Source of the DNA: Candidatus Bipolaricaulota bacterium
Lineage (GTDB): Bacteria > Bipolaricaulota > Bipolaricaulia > RBG-16-55-9 > DRXL01
DNA length: 64,000 nucleotides
Assembly: GCA_025060395.1 (NCBI GenBank)
Contig: JANXCC010000002.1
Span: forward strand, 1 to 64,000
Reading direction: 5' to 3'
Below the pieces are notes generated by a model. That model did no database searches. It was not told the DNA's origin and was given only the letters and a program-made list of their open reading frames with translations. Both the position numbers and the translations under genes were made by a program. Below, piece by piece: positions 17,807 through 26,586 of the stretch (its first letter is position 1; every line of letters starts with the position of its first letter).

Positions 17807-18367
17807 GTGTCATTGAAGCACGCGTTGCTAGGGTTTTTAAGCTTCGGCCCGGCGACGGGCTACGAACTGAAGCACGCGTTCGAGAACTCGGTGCAGCACT
17901 TCTGGAGCGCTGATCTCAGCCAGATCTATCGCACCCTAGAGAGCCTCAAAGAAGAGGGATTAGTTACAATGCGCATCGAGCACCAGGAGACCAAGCCCCC
18001 AAAGCACATCTACTCGCTTACGGAGCAGGGGCGTGCGGAGCTGATTCGCTGGCTCAGCGAACCCACCGTCGAGCTGCCTACAGTACGCAACCCATTTCTG
18101 CTCAAGATCTTCTTCGGGGCACTTATCCCTAAAGAGACTGTGCTCGAACATCTGCGGCGCTTCGCCGTCGCTCTTGAGGAGCGCTTGGCCGTCTACTATC
18201 AGATCGAAGAATATCTGCCTAAACGCTGCCGTGAACAAAGGCTGCACGAACACGAGCCGTTTCTCCTTGCAACGGTGCACCTGGGCATCAAGAATCTCAG
18301 GGCCACTCAACAGTGGTGTCACGAGCTGATCGCTGAACTTGAAGAAGGTCGAAGGAGCTCACAATGA
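17807..18367 (+). CDS. PadR-family transcriptional regulator
   Basis: 186 aa from GTG 17807 (SLKHALLGFLSFGPATGYEL). The winged-helix residues up to about 80 (FWSADLSQIYRTLESLKEEGLV) match PadR, and the C-terminal helical dimerisation region is the Vir_act_alpha_C type (residues 90-175). An upstream ATG lies inside the promoter and is rejected. First gene of the operon with an ABC exporter, ending in an ATGA overlap with the ATPase, and preceded by a palindrome at its own promoter, so autoregulation is likely. The inducer is unknown; PadR repressors often sense small hydrophobic or phenolic molecules. Confidence 0.92.
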   Translation: MSLKHALLGFLSFGPATGYELKHAFENSVQHFWSADLSQIYRTLESLKEEGLVTMRIEHQETKPPKHIYSLTEQGRAELIRWLSEPTVELPTVRNPFLLKIFFGALIPKETVLEHLRRFAVALEERLAVYYQIEEYLPKRCREQRLHEHEPFLLATVHLGIKNLRATQQWCHELIAELEEGRRSSQ

Positions 18368-19053
18368 TCTTGCGAACGGAAAATCTCACGAAGGTCTATC
18401 GCGTCGGCAAGGAAGAGGTTCCCGCGCTGCGCGGGGTCAACTTCGCGCTCGATGCGGGCGAGTTCGTGGTCATTAACGGTCCATCGGGATCAGGCAAGAC
18501 TACGTTCTTAAACCTAATCGCGTGCATCGACAAGCCCACGTCTGGAGAAGTCTATATCGACGGACAACCGACGAGCCGGCTCTCTGAAGGCCAGCTCGCT
18601 GAGCTGCGGAAGCACAAGATTGGCTTGGTATTTCAGACGTTCAATCTCATCCCGGTCTTGTCGGCTTACGAGAACGTCGAGTACCCGCTCATTCTCTTAG
18701 GGGTAGGCCGGAAGGAGCGCCATCGGCGCACTATGGCCCTGCTTGAGGAAGTCGGCCTCAAAGACTTGGCAAATCGTCGACCCGATGAGCTCTCAGGGGG
18801 CCAGCGTCAGCGGGTCGCTATCGCTCGGGCACTTGTTACCAACCCCAAGTTGGTGCTCGCCGACGAACCCACGGCAAACTTAGACTCGGAGACGGGCAAG
18901 CAGGTGATGGCCATCATGAGACGGCTCAACGAGGAGCACCACGTCGCGTTCCTCGTCGTCACGCACGATCCGGTCGTCACTCAGTATGCCCAACGGACCG
19001 TGAAGATTCGCGATGGGCAGCTCTTTGACGGAGGACGTACTAATGGAGCTTAA
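18364..19053 (+). CDS. ABC transporter ATPase, LolD/MacB type
   Basis: 229 aa. Walker A NGPSGSGKTT (about residues 39-48), Q-loop VFQTFNLIPVLSAYENVEYP, signature DELSGGQRQRVAIARAL, Walker B LVLADEPTANLDS, His switch VVTHDP: all intact. The YENVEYPLIL sequence is typical of LolD/MacB/FtsE ATPases that power FtsX-fold permeases. Starts in an ATGA overlap with padR and has SD AAGGAGC. Works with the two permeases downstream. Confidence 0.94.
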   Translation: MILRTENLTKVYRVGKEEVPALRGVNFALDAGEFVVINGPSGSGKTTFLNLIACIDKPTSGEVYIDGQPTSRLSEGQLAELRKHKIGLVFQTFNLIPVLSAYENVEYPLILLGVGRKERHRRTMALLEEVGLKDLANRRPDELSGGQRQRVAIARALVTNPKLVLADEPTANLDSETGKQVMAIMRRLNEEHHVAFLVVTHDPVVTQYAQRTVKIRDGQLFDGGRTNGA

Positions 19054-20260
19054 GCTGCTTATTCCCTTAAGAAATCTCTCGCGCAATCGTCGCCGCACTT
19101 TGCTTAGCTTGGCGATCATCGCCCTGGGCACGGCGATGATCTACGCCGTGCGCGGCTACGTCGACGAGAGCATGCTCACCATCCGTCAGGGGACAGTCCG
19201 ACAGTTTGGCAACCTTCAGATAGCGTCCCCGCTGCTGTGGGCGGAGAAGACTGAGAATTTTCAGTATCTTATCTCTCCCGAAGACGTAGGGCGCATCGTA
19301 GAGGTTCTCAGAGAGATTCCCGAAGTCACGGCGTACACTGCGCAACTCAATCTGTCAGGGCTGGCGATTACCGAGCGCAAGACGAAGGTCGTGCGCGCCA
19401 CGGCTCTAGAGCCGCAAAATCAAGCCCTGGACTACAACGATCTCGTTGTCGAAGGATCTGGACTCAATCCCGACGACCGCGCGAAAGCCTTAATTGGGCG
19501 CTCGCTCGCGGAAGAGCTGCAACTCAAGCCCGGGGATTTCTTCAATTTGACGACGACGACCGTCGATGGTGCGTATAACGTCGGGCCGCTGCAAGTCACG
19601 GGAATCTATACCCTCAATAACGCTGCGATCGAAGGCCAGCTCATCTTCATGCCCCTCACCTATGGGCAGATTCTCCTCGATACCTCGGGCGTTGCCAAGA
19701 TCATCGTTAAGCTCGCGAGCATTGACCAGACTGACCGAGTCGCTCAGCTAGTACAGAGCAAGCTCGCCCAAGCTGGCTTGGAGTTTGAGGTACGTACGTG
19801 GGTCCAGCTCGCGGAGTTCTACCGCCAGATCAGGAGTTTTTTCGATATTCTCTTTGGGTTCTTGACGATTGCCGTCTCGGTGCTCGTCTTCTTTATCGTG
19901 TTACAAGTGCTGACGCTCTCGTTTCTGGAGCGCACGCGCGAGGTCGGTACGATCCGAGCGATCGGGACGAAGCGTTATCAAGTGTTCTTGATGTTTTTGA
20001 TGGAGAGCGTCTTTTTAGGGGTCTTGGGAGGGCTGCTAGGGGTTGTTGGGGGCTGGGTGATTGGCCAAGGGTTTAACGCGCTGGGGATCGGCTGGACGCC
20101 TCCGGGAGCGATTGAACCAGTCCCCGTGCGATTGCGCCTCGAGCTGGGCAACGCTGTCGCGCCGTTCATGGTGAGTCTCTTGGCGACGCTCTTCTCAGCG
20201 CTCTACCCCGCGGCACACTCGGCGCGGCTTAATGTCGTAGAAGCCCTCGCGTCACGGTGA
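19043..20260 (+). CDS. FtsX/MacB-fold ABC permease (first copy)
   Basis: 405 aa from ATG 19043 (MELKLLIPLRNLSRNRRRTLLSLAI), overlapping the ATPase gene by 11 nt. One N-terminal TM, a periplasmic MacB_PCD-like domain (residues 45-260), then three C-terminal TMs with SFLERTREVGTIRAIGTKR, the FtsX coupling signature. Topology is that of LolC/LolE. Likely forms a heterodimer with the next permease to extract or move lipoproteins or other cargo from the inner membrane. Confidence 0.92.
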   Translation: MELKLLIPLRNLSRNRRRTLLSLAIIALGTAMIYAVRGYVDESMLTIRQGTVRQFGNLQIASPLLWAEKTENFQYLISPEDVGRIVEVLREIPEVTAYTAQLNLSGLAITERKTKVVRATALEPQNQALDYNDLVVEGSGLNPDDRAKALIGRSLAEELQLKPGDFFNLTTTTVDGAYNVGPLQVTGIYTLNNAAIEGQLIFMPLTYGQILLDTSGVAKIIVKLASIDQTDRVAQLVQSKLAQAGLEFEVRTWVQLAEFYRQIRSFFDILFGFLTIAVSVLVFFIVLQVLTLSFLERTREVGTIRAIGTKRYQVFLMFLMESVFLGVLGGLLGVVGGWVIGQGFNALGIGWTPPGAIEPVPVRLRLELGNAVAPFMVSLLATLFSALYPAAHSARLNVVEALASR

Positions 20261-20278
20261 TATCTGAAGGAGGGTCGT

Positions 20279-21490
20279 ATGTTTTTCAGAATCGCGTTAA
20301 GAAACGTCCTACGCAACAAGCGCCGCACAGCGTTTAGCCTAGGGGTAACGGCTCTTGGCGTAGCTATCTTGTATTTCGTTATCGGGTTTATCACGTACAA
20401 TTTTGCGTCGATCAAGCGCAATCTCACTCGCGAGATCGGCGCGGTCCAAATCGCCGATGCCAGACTGTTTGACAACAAGGCCGAGCGCTATGAGTATCTT
20501 ATCTCACCTTCGACGCTTGAGCAGGTCGTGGCGTTGCTGAAGGATGATCCCAGAGTGGCAGGCTACACGTGGACCTTGGGGTTTGCTGGGCTGATTGGCA
20601 ACGAGAAGGGGAGCACTCTGGTGGTCGGGCGCGGGCTCATTCCTGGCAATCCCATCGAGGACTATAGCCAAGTCGTCGTCGAAGGGCGTCCCCTCTCTGG
20701 GAAGGGCACGCCTCAGATTCTCCTCGGACGTCGACTCGCTGAGACGCTCAACGTCCGCCCTGGTGAGATCATCAACGTTGCTACCGGCACGGTGACGGGA
20801 GCGTTCAACGCCGCAAGCGCAACTATCGCTGGTACGATACGCTACAACAATATCGCGCTCGAGGGTCAGCTCGGCATCGTCAACCTCGAATTTGCTCAGC
20901 AGCTCCTGCGCACGCAGGGAGTCGAACGAGTCATCGTGCAACTAGAGGATTTAGATCAAGCTGAGGCGTTCGCTCAGGAGCTGAAGGCCAAGCTGTCGGC
21001 CATGGGAATCCCACTTGACGCGCGTCCATGGCAGAAGCTTACGGCGTTCTATGACTCGATCCGGGCATTCTGGAGCGTCTTCGCCGCGTTCACTACCGTG
21101 GGGGTCTTTGTGCTCGTCTTCTTCAGCGTCTTGGAAGTCTTGACCATGTCGTTTTTAGAGCGCACGCGCGAGGTCGGCACAGTTAGGGCCATTGGGACTA
21201 CCAGATCTCAGGTCTTTCGGCTCTTCGTAACTGAAGGGGTGATCTTGGGGGGTATAGGGGGTGTGCTCGGAGTGCTTATAGGGGTGCTCTTGAGCTCTTG
21301 GATCAACGCTGTGGAGATTCGGTGGTTGCCACCGGGGGCGATCGATCCCGTGCCGGTGCGCCTGGCCGTCGATCTCTCTACGGGCATTGTGCCGTTCTTG
21401 ACGGCGCTTATCTCGACGCTCTTGGGCACGCTCTATCCGGGGTGGAAGACCGCGCGCATCAATATCGTCGAAGCGTTAAGCTATGTCTAA
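20279..21490 (+). CDS. FtsX/MacB-fold ABC permease (second copy)
   Basis: 403 aa, paralogous to the preceding gene over its length (FRIALRNVLRNKRRTAFSLGVTA... and SFLERTREVGTVRAIGTTR are shared). Same 1+3 TM layout with a periplasmic domain. SD GGAGGG precedes ATG 20279. The two diverged copies in tandem are the LolC/LolE pattern. Confidence 0.92.
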   Translation: MFFRIALRNVLRNKRRTAFSLGVTALGVAILYFVIGFITYNFASIKRNLTREIGAVQIADARLFDNKAERYEYLISPSTLEQVVALLKDDPRVAGYTWTLGFAGLIGNEKGSTLVVGRGLIPGNPIEDYSQVVVEGRPLSGKGTPQILLGRRLAETLNVRPGEIINVATGTVTGAFNAASATIAGTIRYNNIALEGQLGIVNLEFAQQLLRTQGVERVIVQLEDLDQAEAFAQELKAKLSAMGIPLDARPWQKLTAFYDSIRAFWSVFAAFTTVGVFVLVFFSVLEVLTMSFLERTREVGTVRAIGTTRSQVFRLFVTEGVILGGIGGVLGVLIGVLLSSWINAVEIRWLPPGAIDPVPVRLAVDLSTGIVPFLTALISTLLGTLYPGWKTARINIVEALSYV

Positions 21491-21512
21491 GAAACCCAAG
21501 AAAGGAGCATCT

Positions 21513-22271
21513 ATGAAGAGGCTGACGCAGTACGTTCTATTGGCCGTCCTTGCGACCGCGATGATGGGGATCGCTCTGGTGGCGCAGCCTGCGCCTACCG
21601 ACGATCAGCTCTTGGAAGCGTTCGACAAAGCCCGCTTCATCGAAGCCACGTCCTTTACGATAACGGTAGAAATTGTCGCCGACAGACCCGATGGCACCAA
21701 GCAAGCGATCGTGCAGCTCTACTTCAAAGAGATCAACGGGAAGCGCTACGCACGGATTGAGTTCTTAGCGCCCGAGGAGCTGAGGGGCCAAGTCTATCTC
21801 AGCACGCCGGAGGGGACGTTCTTCTGGCAGCCGGGGCTAGCGACCCCCTTGAAAGTGAGTGGTCGCCAGCAAGTCTTCGGCGACTCCAGCGTCGCCGAGA
21901 CCGTGGGCATCCAGTTTAAAGGTGATTACAAGATCAAAGCGCGCAAGGACGTGACGCTGTCGGGCAACAAGCCCGGCTGGGAAGTCGAACTCGAAGCGAC
22001 CGACAAGAGCGTCGCGTTCCAGAGGGCTGTTGTGACAGCCGAGAAGGCTACCCTGCGCCCAGTGAAGGCGCGGCTCTTCGCGCTCAGCGGCGACCCTCTC
22101 AACGACGTCACATACCAAGAGTACGCGGCCCTAGAGAGGGATGAGTACGTCAAGAAGCAACTCATCGAGAACCAGCTCATCAAGGCAAATAAGACTTTAC
22201 TGACGATCACAAAGATCGAGGCGAAAGATCTTCCCAACGATCTTTTCGATCCGAATAAGCTAGGGAGGTAA
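21513..22271 (+). CDS. LolA-like outer-membrane lipoprotein-sorting protein
   Basis: 252 aa from ATG 21513 with SD AAAGGAG; the alternative start at 21483 overlaps the permease and adds ten polar residues. Signal peptide to about residue 24 (ATAMMGIALVAQPAP). The body is the COG2834 half-barrel (YFKEINGKRYARIEFLAPEELRGQVYL, TPEGTFFWQPG). In such operons the protein acts as periplasmic chaperone for the FtsX permease pair. Confidence 0.85.
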   Translation: MKRLTQYVLLAVLATAMMGIALVAQPAPTDDQLLEAFDKARFIEATSFTITVEIVADRPDGTKQAIVQLYFKEINGKRYARIEFLAPEELRGQVYLSTPEGTFFWQPGLATPLKVSGRQQVFGDSSVAETVGIQFKGDYKIKARKDVTLSGNKPGWEVELEATDKSVAFQRAVVTAEKATLRPVKARLFALSGDPLNDVTYQEYAALERDEYVKKQLIENQLIKANKTLLTITKIEAKDLPNDLFDPNKLGR

Positions 22272-22274
22272 GCG

Positions 22275-23876
22275 ATGGTGCGCGTGCGGTGGGCTCTCTT
22301 GACCGGAACGCTCCTGCTGAGCTTGACGGCCCTAGGGCAAGAGACTCCACCGTCAAGCGAGTTGACGGCACTGAAGCGCGAGGCGCTTGCAGTCTTCTCC
22401 AGAATACTGACGGACGGGAGCGCCGCGGAGCGCCTCAGCGCCGTGAACAGCTTGGTTCGCAACGGCGACGACTCTGTCGTCCCTTTGCTTATAGAGCGTC
22501 TGCTTGCTGACGAGGCACCGTTTGTGCGCCGGGCGGCTGCGGTTGGGCTGGGGCACTTTCGCTCGCAAGAAGCTCAGAGAGCCTTGCGTCGCGCTGCGCT
22601 CTCCGATGAGATCGCGAGTGTTCGCTGGGATGCGGCGCTCTCGGCTCAAGAGTCTGACGTCATTCTCGCTCTGCTGAGCCAGCGCGAGACACTAGCAGCG
22701 GCAGCGCTCTCGCTGCAGGAGTCAGCGGGGCGTCTGCCGGGGGCGATCTGGCACTCGGTGGAAGTCGCCTTGTTGCGTGCGTTCCCAGATCGCGAGAGCT
22801 GGAACGTCGTCGAACGCGCCGCGATGCTGAAAGCATTGGCGCAGCTTGGCTCACTCGGCGCTGTAGATCGTCTTCGGGTGACGCTTGCTGATACCGATGA
22901 AGACCCGTTCGTGCGCGGCGCAGCGGCTTTTGCGCTAGGGGTGCTGGGCGTGCGCAACGCCGTGCCGGAGCTGATCGCGGCGCTCGCTGTAGATTCCGAG
23001 GCGATCCAGGTCGGCGCAGCTGGGGCCTTGGGACTGCTAGGTGATCCTGTGGCGCTCGAGCCCTTGAGCAATTTGGTGCGTACAGGGCGCTCACCGCAGG
23101 CGCGCATCGCTGCCGCCGCGGCGCTTGCGCCGTTGGGTATTCAAGCAGTATCGGCGCTGGCTCAAGCGTTGCTGAGTGACCCTGTGCCTGCGGTGCGTCA
23201 GGCCGCTCTACGGGCGCTGCGCCAGATCAAGGGAACAGCAGCAACGCATGCTGTGCTTACTTTTCTTGAGAGCAAGTATCTCCAAGAGTGTGATCCGATT
23301 TCGTGTGGGGGGCTTGCTTTAGAGACCCTAAAGGCCCTTGCGGAACTCGGCCAAGGGCAGCTTGCCCTCCAAGTTGCTCAAGCCATGGTTGCAGCGCTGC
23401 GAGACGTGCTCCCTTTGTTGTTCATCTTTGCTGAGGGTGAACTCGTCCAGACGTTCAGTATAGTAGGGCGCAGGGCCCCGGAGCTGTTTGACGTGCTTCT
23501 GCGTGATCACAGCCCGTTTGTGCGCGCGCTCGGGATCGCAGCCTATGCGAGTGTCTATAAAGCTGAGGCGCGCGAGCTGCTCTTAAAGAATCTCTCAGAC
23601 GAGAACGCCTTGGTGCGTCGAGTAGCTCTTGAAGGACTCTCTCTATGGGCTACCCCTGATGATACCAAGGTGTTTGCCCTCTTTGTCGCCGACAGCGATC
23701 CGCGCACTCGTCTGGCAGCGCTTACTGCCCTCGCGCGCGTAGGCGATGGGCAGGCCCTGGAACCCTTGCGCCGAACGCTGCGTGCAGAAAACCCTGCAGT
23801 GCGTCTTGACGGAGCTGGAGCAGCCCTAGCGTTTGCCATCCGCTGGGGCAGGACCTCATCGCCATCAGTTCCCTAA
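22275..23876 (+). CDS. Secreted or periplasmic HEAT-repeat protein
   Basis: 533 aa. Signal peptide (LLTGTLLLSLTALG) then about 14 degenerate HEAT/PBS-lyase-like repeats (recurring VRRAAAVGLG, VRGAAAFALG, VRQAALRALRQI). No catalytic motif. SD GGGAGGT; starts 3 nt after the LolA-like gene. A protein-protein scaffold serving the exporter is plausible from context only. Confidence 0.85.
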   Translation: MVRVRWALLTGTLLLSLTALGQETPPSSELTALKREALAVFSRILTDGSAAERLSAVNSLVRNGDDSVVPLLIERLLADEAPFVRRAAAVGLGHFRSQEAQRALRRAALSDEIASVRWDAALSAQESDVILALLSQRETLAAAALSLQESAGRLPGAIWHSVEVALLRAFPDRESWNVVERAAMLKALAQLGSLGAVDRLRVTLADTDEDPFVRGAAAFALGVLGVRNAVPELIAALAVDSEAIQVGAAGALGLLGDPVALEPLSNLVRTGRSPQARIAAAAALAPLGIQAVSALAQALLSDPVPAVRQAALRALRQIKGTAATHAVLTFLESKYLQECDPISCGGLALETLKALAELGQGQLALQVAQAMVAALRDVLPLLFIFAEGELVQTFSIVGRRAPELFDVLLRDHSPFVRALGIAAYASVYKAEARELLLKNLSDENALVRRVALEGLSLWATPDDTKVFALFVADSDPRTRLAALTALARVGDGQALEPLRRTLRAENPAVRLDGAGAALAFAIRWGRTSSPSVP

Positions 23877-23878
23877 TT

Positions 23879-24343
23879 ATGCCTCGAATCTATAGACTGT
23901 TGCGTACTCAAATCGTGCCCGCTGATATCGAGAGAGTCTGGGAGTTCTTCGCCACGCCGCGAAACCTCAACGAGCTAACTCCGCCCGAGATGGACTTCAC
24001 TATACTGTCGGGAGCAGACGAGCCAATGTACCCTGGGCAGCTCATCGAATATCGAATTCAAATTGTGCCTGGGATTGTCGTTTCGTGGCTGACGGAGATC
24101 GTCCACGTCGAGCCCAAGCGCCGCTTCATCGATGAGCAACGCTTCGGCCCCTATCAGTTTTGGTATCATGAGCATCGCTTTGAGCCCACAAGGGAGGGGA
24201 CGTGCATCGAAGATTACGTCACGTATGCGCTGCCGTTGGGGATCATAGGGGGAGTGGTCCATGAGCTGTGGGTGCGACGACGGCTTGAGTATATCTTTGA
24301 CTTTCGCCGTCAAGCGATCGAGCGTATCTTCGGCACCATTTGA
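23879..24343 (+). CDS. SRPBCC/START-fold ligand-binding protein
   Basis: 154 aa. PADIERVWEFFATPRNLNELTPPEMDF at the N-terminus is the polyketide-cyclase/SRPBCC CoxG-like pattern; VHELWVRRRLEYIFDFRRQAI is the C-terminal helix. Predicted to hold a hydrophobic ligand in a helix-grip cavity. Follows the HEAT gene by 2 nt, last gene of the PadR operon; no signal peptide, so cytoplasmic. Confidence 0.88.
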   Translation: MPRIYRLLRTQIVPADIERVWEFFATPRNLNELTPPEMDFTILSGADEPMYPGQLIEYRIQIVPGIVVSWLTEIVHVEPKRRFIDEQRFGPYQFWYHEHRFEPTREGTCIEDYVTYALPLGIIGGVVHELWVRRRLEYIFDFRRQAIERIFGTI

Positions 24344-24369
24344 GAAGAAATGTGCAGACGCCCCTCAAC

Positions 24370-24399
24370 TTGACAGCGACGTGGGTCTGATGCTTTACT
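24370..24399 (+). promoter_or_regulatory. Promoter for the P-loop kinase gene
   Basis: TTGACA (24370-24375), 18-nt spacer, TTTACT (24394-24399). GTG 24407 is 7 nt after the -10 hexamer, so it coincides with the predicted transcription start. Confidence 0.65.
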
Positions 24400-24406
24400 C
24401 TCTGCC

Positions 24407-25000
24407 GTGATTTGCTGGCGCGAGGTTTTAAAAGAGCTGCCTGAGCCGTGGCTGGTGATGGTCTGCGGGCTGGTGGGCGTGGGCAAGACCACGATTGCAC
24501 GACAGATTGCACGAGAGCTGCGGGCACGTTATCTGAGCACCGATAGAGTGGGGTATCGGCTCTTTGGCGCTCAGCGTTCGTATGACGACGAGTATTATCG
24601 TCGAGTTTATGAGTACATGATCGCTCGTGCGCGCCGTGCGTTGGGCAAGCATCGTTCTGTCGTCTTAGACGGGACGTTCTTGCGCCGTGAAGTGCGCCAG
24701 AGATTCTTTGCGGAGCTGAGCGAAAGGGCTTCCCCATTGATTGTCTACGTAACGTGTCCCGAGGAGGTCGTCAAGGTGCGTTTAGAGTCACGGCGCGATG
24801 TGCCCTTAGCCCAGCGAGGGTATTCTGATGGATGTTATGAGGTCTATCAAGCAGTGAAGCAAAGGCTCAGCGATAGCTGGAACGACCCGCGCATGGAGAG
24901 GATCTCATTTGTCACGGTAGACACCGCTTTAGGGGAGCCTCACCTTGTCGAAATGCAAATTGAACTGAAGACTGTTCCTGGTGGGTGGTGGAGGATTTGA
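24407..25000 (+). CDS. P-loop kinase of the AAA_33 (zeta-toxin/shikimate-kinase-like) group
   Basis: 197 aa starting at GTG 24407. Walker A GLVGVGKT (residues 21-28), RYLSTDRVGYRLFG as substrate segment, SVVLDGTFLRREVRQR and YVTCPEEVVKVRLESR as lid region. AAA_33 proteins phosphorylate small molecules or nucleotides; the substrate here is unknown. No SD and a start codon at the predicted +1 suggest a leaderless mRNA. Its last 22 nt lie antisense to the 3' end of tRNA-Val. Confidence 0.85.
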   Translation: MICWREVLKELPEPWLVMVCGLVGVGKTTIARQIARELRARYLSTDRVGYRLFGAQRSYDDEYYRRVYEYMIARARRALGKHRSVVLDGTFLRREVRQRFFAELSERASPLIVYVTCPEEVVKVRLESRRDVPLAQRGYSDGCYEVYQAVKQRLSDSWNDPRMERISFVTVDTALGEPHLVEMQIELKTVPGGWWRI

Positions 25001-25053
25001 ACCTCCGGCCTTCTGCACGTCAAGCAGACGCTCTTCCGCTGAGCTAACCACCC
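24979..25053 (-). tRNA. tRNA-Val (GAC)
   Basis: Full cloverleaf on the minus strand: acceptor GGGTGGT/ACCACCC, D-arm GCTC/GAGC, anticodon arm TCTGC-TTGACGT-GCAGA with anticodon GAC, T-arm GGAGG-TTCAAAT-CCTCC, discriminator A and encoded CCA (24981-24979). Downstream of tRNA-Cys in the same transcript. Confidence 0.96.
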
Positions 25054-25057
25054 GGTG

Positions 25058-25129
25058 AGGCGGCGACCGGAATCGAACCGGTGCATAAGGGTTTTGCAGA
25101 CCCTCGCCTTACCACTTGGCTACGCCGCC
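25058..25129 (-). tRNA. tRNA-Cys (GCA)
   Basis: Acceptor GGCGGCG/CGCCGCC, anticodon arm AGGGT-CTGCAAA-ACCCT (anticodon GCA), T-arm CCGGT-TCGATT-CCGG, discriminator U as expected for Cys. CCA is not encoded (TCAC follows the stem). It lies 4 nt upstream of tRNA-Val. Confidence 0.95.
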
Positions 25130-25140
25130 AGTAGCAAACT

Positions 25141-25169
25141 ATTCTATCGTTCTCTTGCTCACCTGTCAA
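25141..25169 (-). promoter_or_regulatory. Promoter for tRNA-Cys-tRNA-Val
   Basis: Minus strand TTGACA (25169-25164), exact 17-nt spacer, TAGAAT (25146-25141), 11 nt before the tRNA-Cys 5' end. Confidence 0.8.
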
Positions 25170-25179
25170 GCCCCCCGGT

Positions 25180-25209
25180 TTGGCAAGCCCTTGAATCTTC
25201 AGCTAAACT
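25180..25209 (+). promoter_or_regulatory. Promoter for the DUF4139 gene
   Basis: TTGGCA (25180-25185), 18-nt spacer, TAAACT (25204-25209), divergent from the tRNA promoter and 24 nt before ATG 25234, with SD AAAGGAGG between. Confidence 0.6.
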
Positions 25210-25233
25210 TAATAAACCAAAAGGAGGAAGACC

Positions 25234-26586
25234 ATGAAACGATTTGCCGTTGTACTGGTCGTCCTGCTTGCTGCAAGCGTCGAGGGGGCGCACCAGCAAC
25301 CCTTGGGGCCGAATCTCACGATCTATAGCGACTTAGCGCTTGTTGAGGAACTACGCACGCTCAGGGTCTCCCCAGGGGGGAACGAATACGTGGTTGAAAA
25401 CCTGCCCAAGAGCGTTCTGCCTGACTCCGTGCTCTTCCGTCCCATCGGGGAGATCCAGATCATCGAGCAAGAGTTCCTGCCAGCCCAGGAGTTGACCGGT
25501 TGGCAGCTCTTACAAAATTCTGTCGGTCAGCAAATCGAAGTGACCGTCGCTCGCGGCTTGGTGCCGAAAACGTATCGTGGCACCCTACTGAGCGTCGAGG
25601 ACAGCATAGTGCTTCAAGAAGTAACAGGGCGGATTCACATCATCAAGGATTTGACCGACATCTCTTTAGATCAGCTCTCGGAATACCGGAAGACCCCAGC
25701 ACTCCGATGGCGCATCCAAAGTGATATCTCCGGCGAAGTCTCAGGACGCCTCAGCTATCTCACCGCGGGACTGAGCTGGTCGGCTTCGTACACAGCAATC
25801 CTCAACGACGCTGAAACTCAGATGAGGCTCACTAGCTGGGTCACGGTGCACAACACGAGCGGACGCGACTACGCAAATGCTCAGCTGACGCTCGTCGCTG
25901 GGGAGCTGCGCCGCGTGACACCGGCTGTAACTCCTAGTTTAGCTCCCCAAGCCGTGCCCCTAGCAGAACGGGGGAAGGATATGGAACCACAGCCCCTCTT
26001 CGAGTATTACGAGTATCGGCTCCCCCAACGCACAACCCTAAAGGACAAACAGGCTCTGCAGCTTACATTTCTACATGCTAATGCTGTCACAGTCTCGAAG
26101 CACTACGTCTATGACACGGCCATCTATCCGACGCCGCACGTCGAAATTCGCTTCGCAAACGAGAAGGCTCATGGGTTGGGCGTGGCATTGCCCGCCGGCG
26201 CTGTGCGCCTTTATAAAGAGACGGCCGATGGGCTACGGTTCCTCGGCGAGGACTTGCTCGGGCACGCGCCCGTGGGTGAGAGGATCGCGCTGACACCTGG
26301 AAGGGCTTTCGATCTGAAGGCCGAGCGGGTGCTCAAAGATCGCCAGCTCGTGGGGCGCGATGAGCTCGGCCGCGAACTCTATCGCGATAGCTATGAGATC
26401 ACTCTGCACAACCAGAAAGAGACTGACGTCATAATCGAAGTGAAAGAGCGTCTTCAGGGGATATGGAGGATCATCTCGGCAGAGCCTAATTATGAGAAAC
26501 TCGATGCGAGCACGGTGCTCTTTAGAGTTCTCGTGAAAGCGCGCGGTATGTCGAGAGTGACATATACGGTGGAGTGGAGATACTGA
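25234..26586 (+). CDS. DUF4139-domain secreted protein
   Basis: 450 aa. Signal peptide (VVLVVLLAASVEGA). The N-terminal segment LTIYSDLALVEELRTL and the middle YLTAGLSWSASYTAIL...LTSWVTVHNTSGRDYANAQLTLVAGE are the DUF4139 beta-sandwich signature. This short form lacks the mucoidy-inhibitor-A-like coiled coil. SD AAAGGAGGA. Role unknown; downstream genes overlap it, so it is made together with a sugar mutase. Confidence 0.88.
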   Translation: MKRFAVVLVVLLAASVEGAHQQPLGPNLTIYSDLALVEELRTLRVSPGGNEYVVENLPKSVLPDSVLFRPIGEIQIIEQEFLPAQELTGWQLLQNSVGQQIEVTVARGLVPKTYRGTLLSVEDSIVLQEVTGRIHIIKDLTDISLDQLSEYRKTPALRWRIQSDISGEVSGRLSYLTAGLSWSASYTAILNDAETQMRLTSWVTVHNTSGRDYANAQLTLVAGELRRVTPAVTPSLAPQAVPLAERGKDMEPQPLFEYYEYRLPQRTTLKDKQALQLTFLHANAVTVSKHYVYDTAIYPTPHVEIRFANEKAHGLGVALPAGAVRLYKETADGLRFLGEDLLGHAPVGERIALTPGRAFDLKAERVLKDRQLVGRDELGRELYRDSYEITLHNQKETDVIIEVKERLQGIWRIISAEPNYEKLDASTVLFRVLVKARGMSRVTYTVEWRY

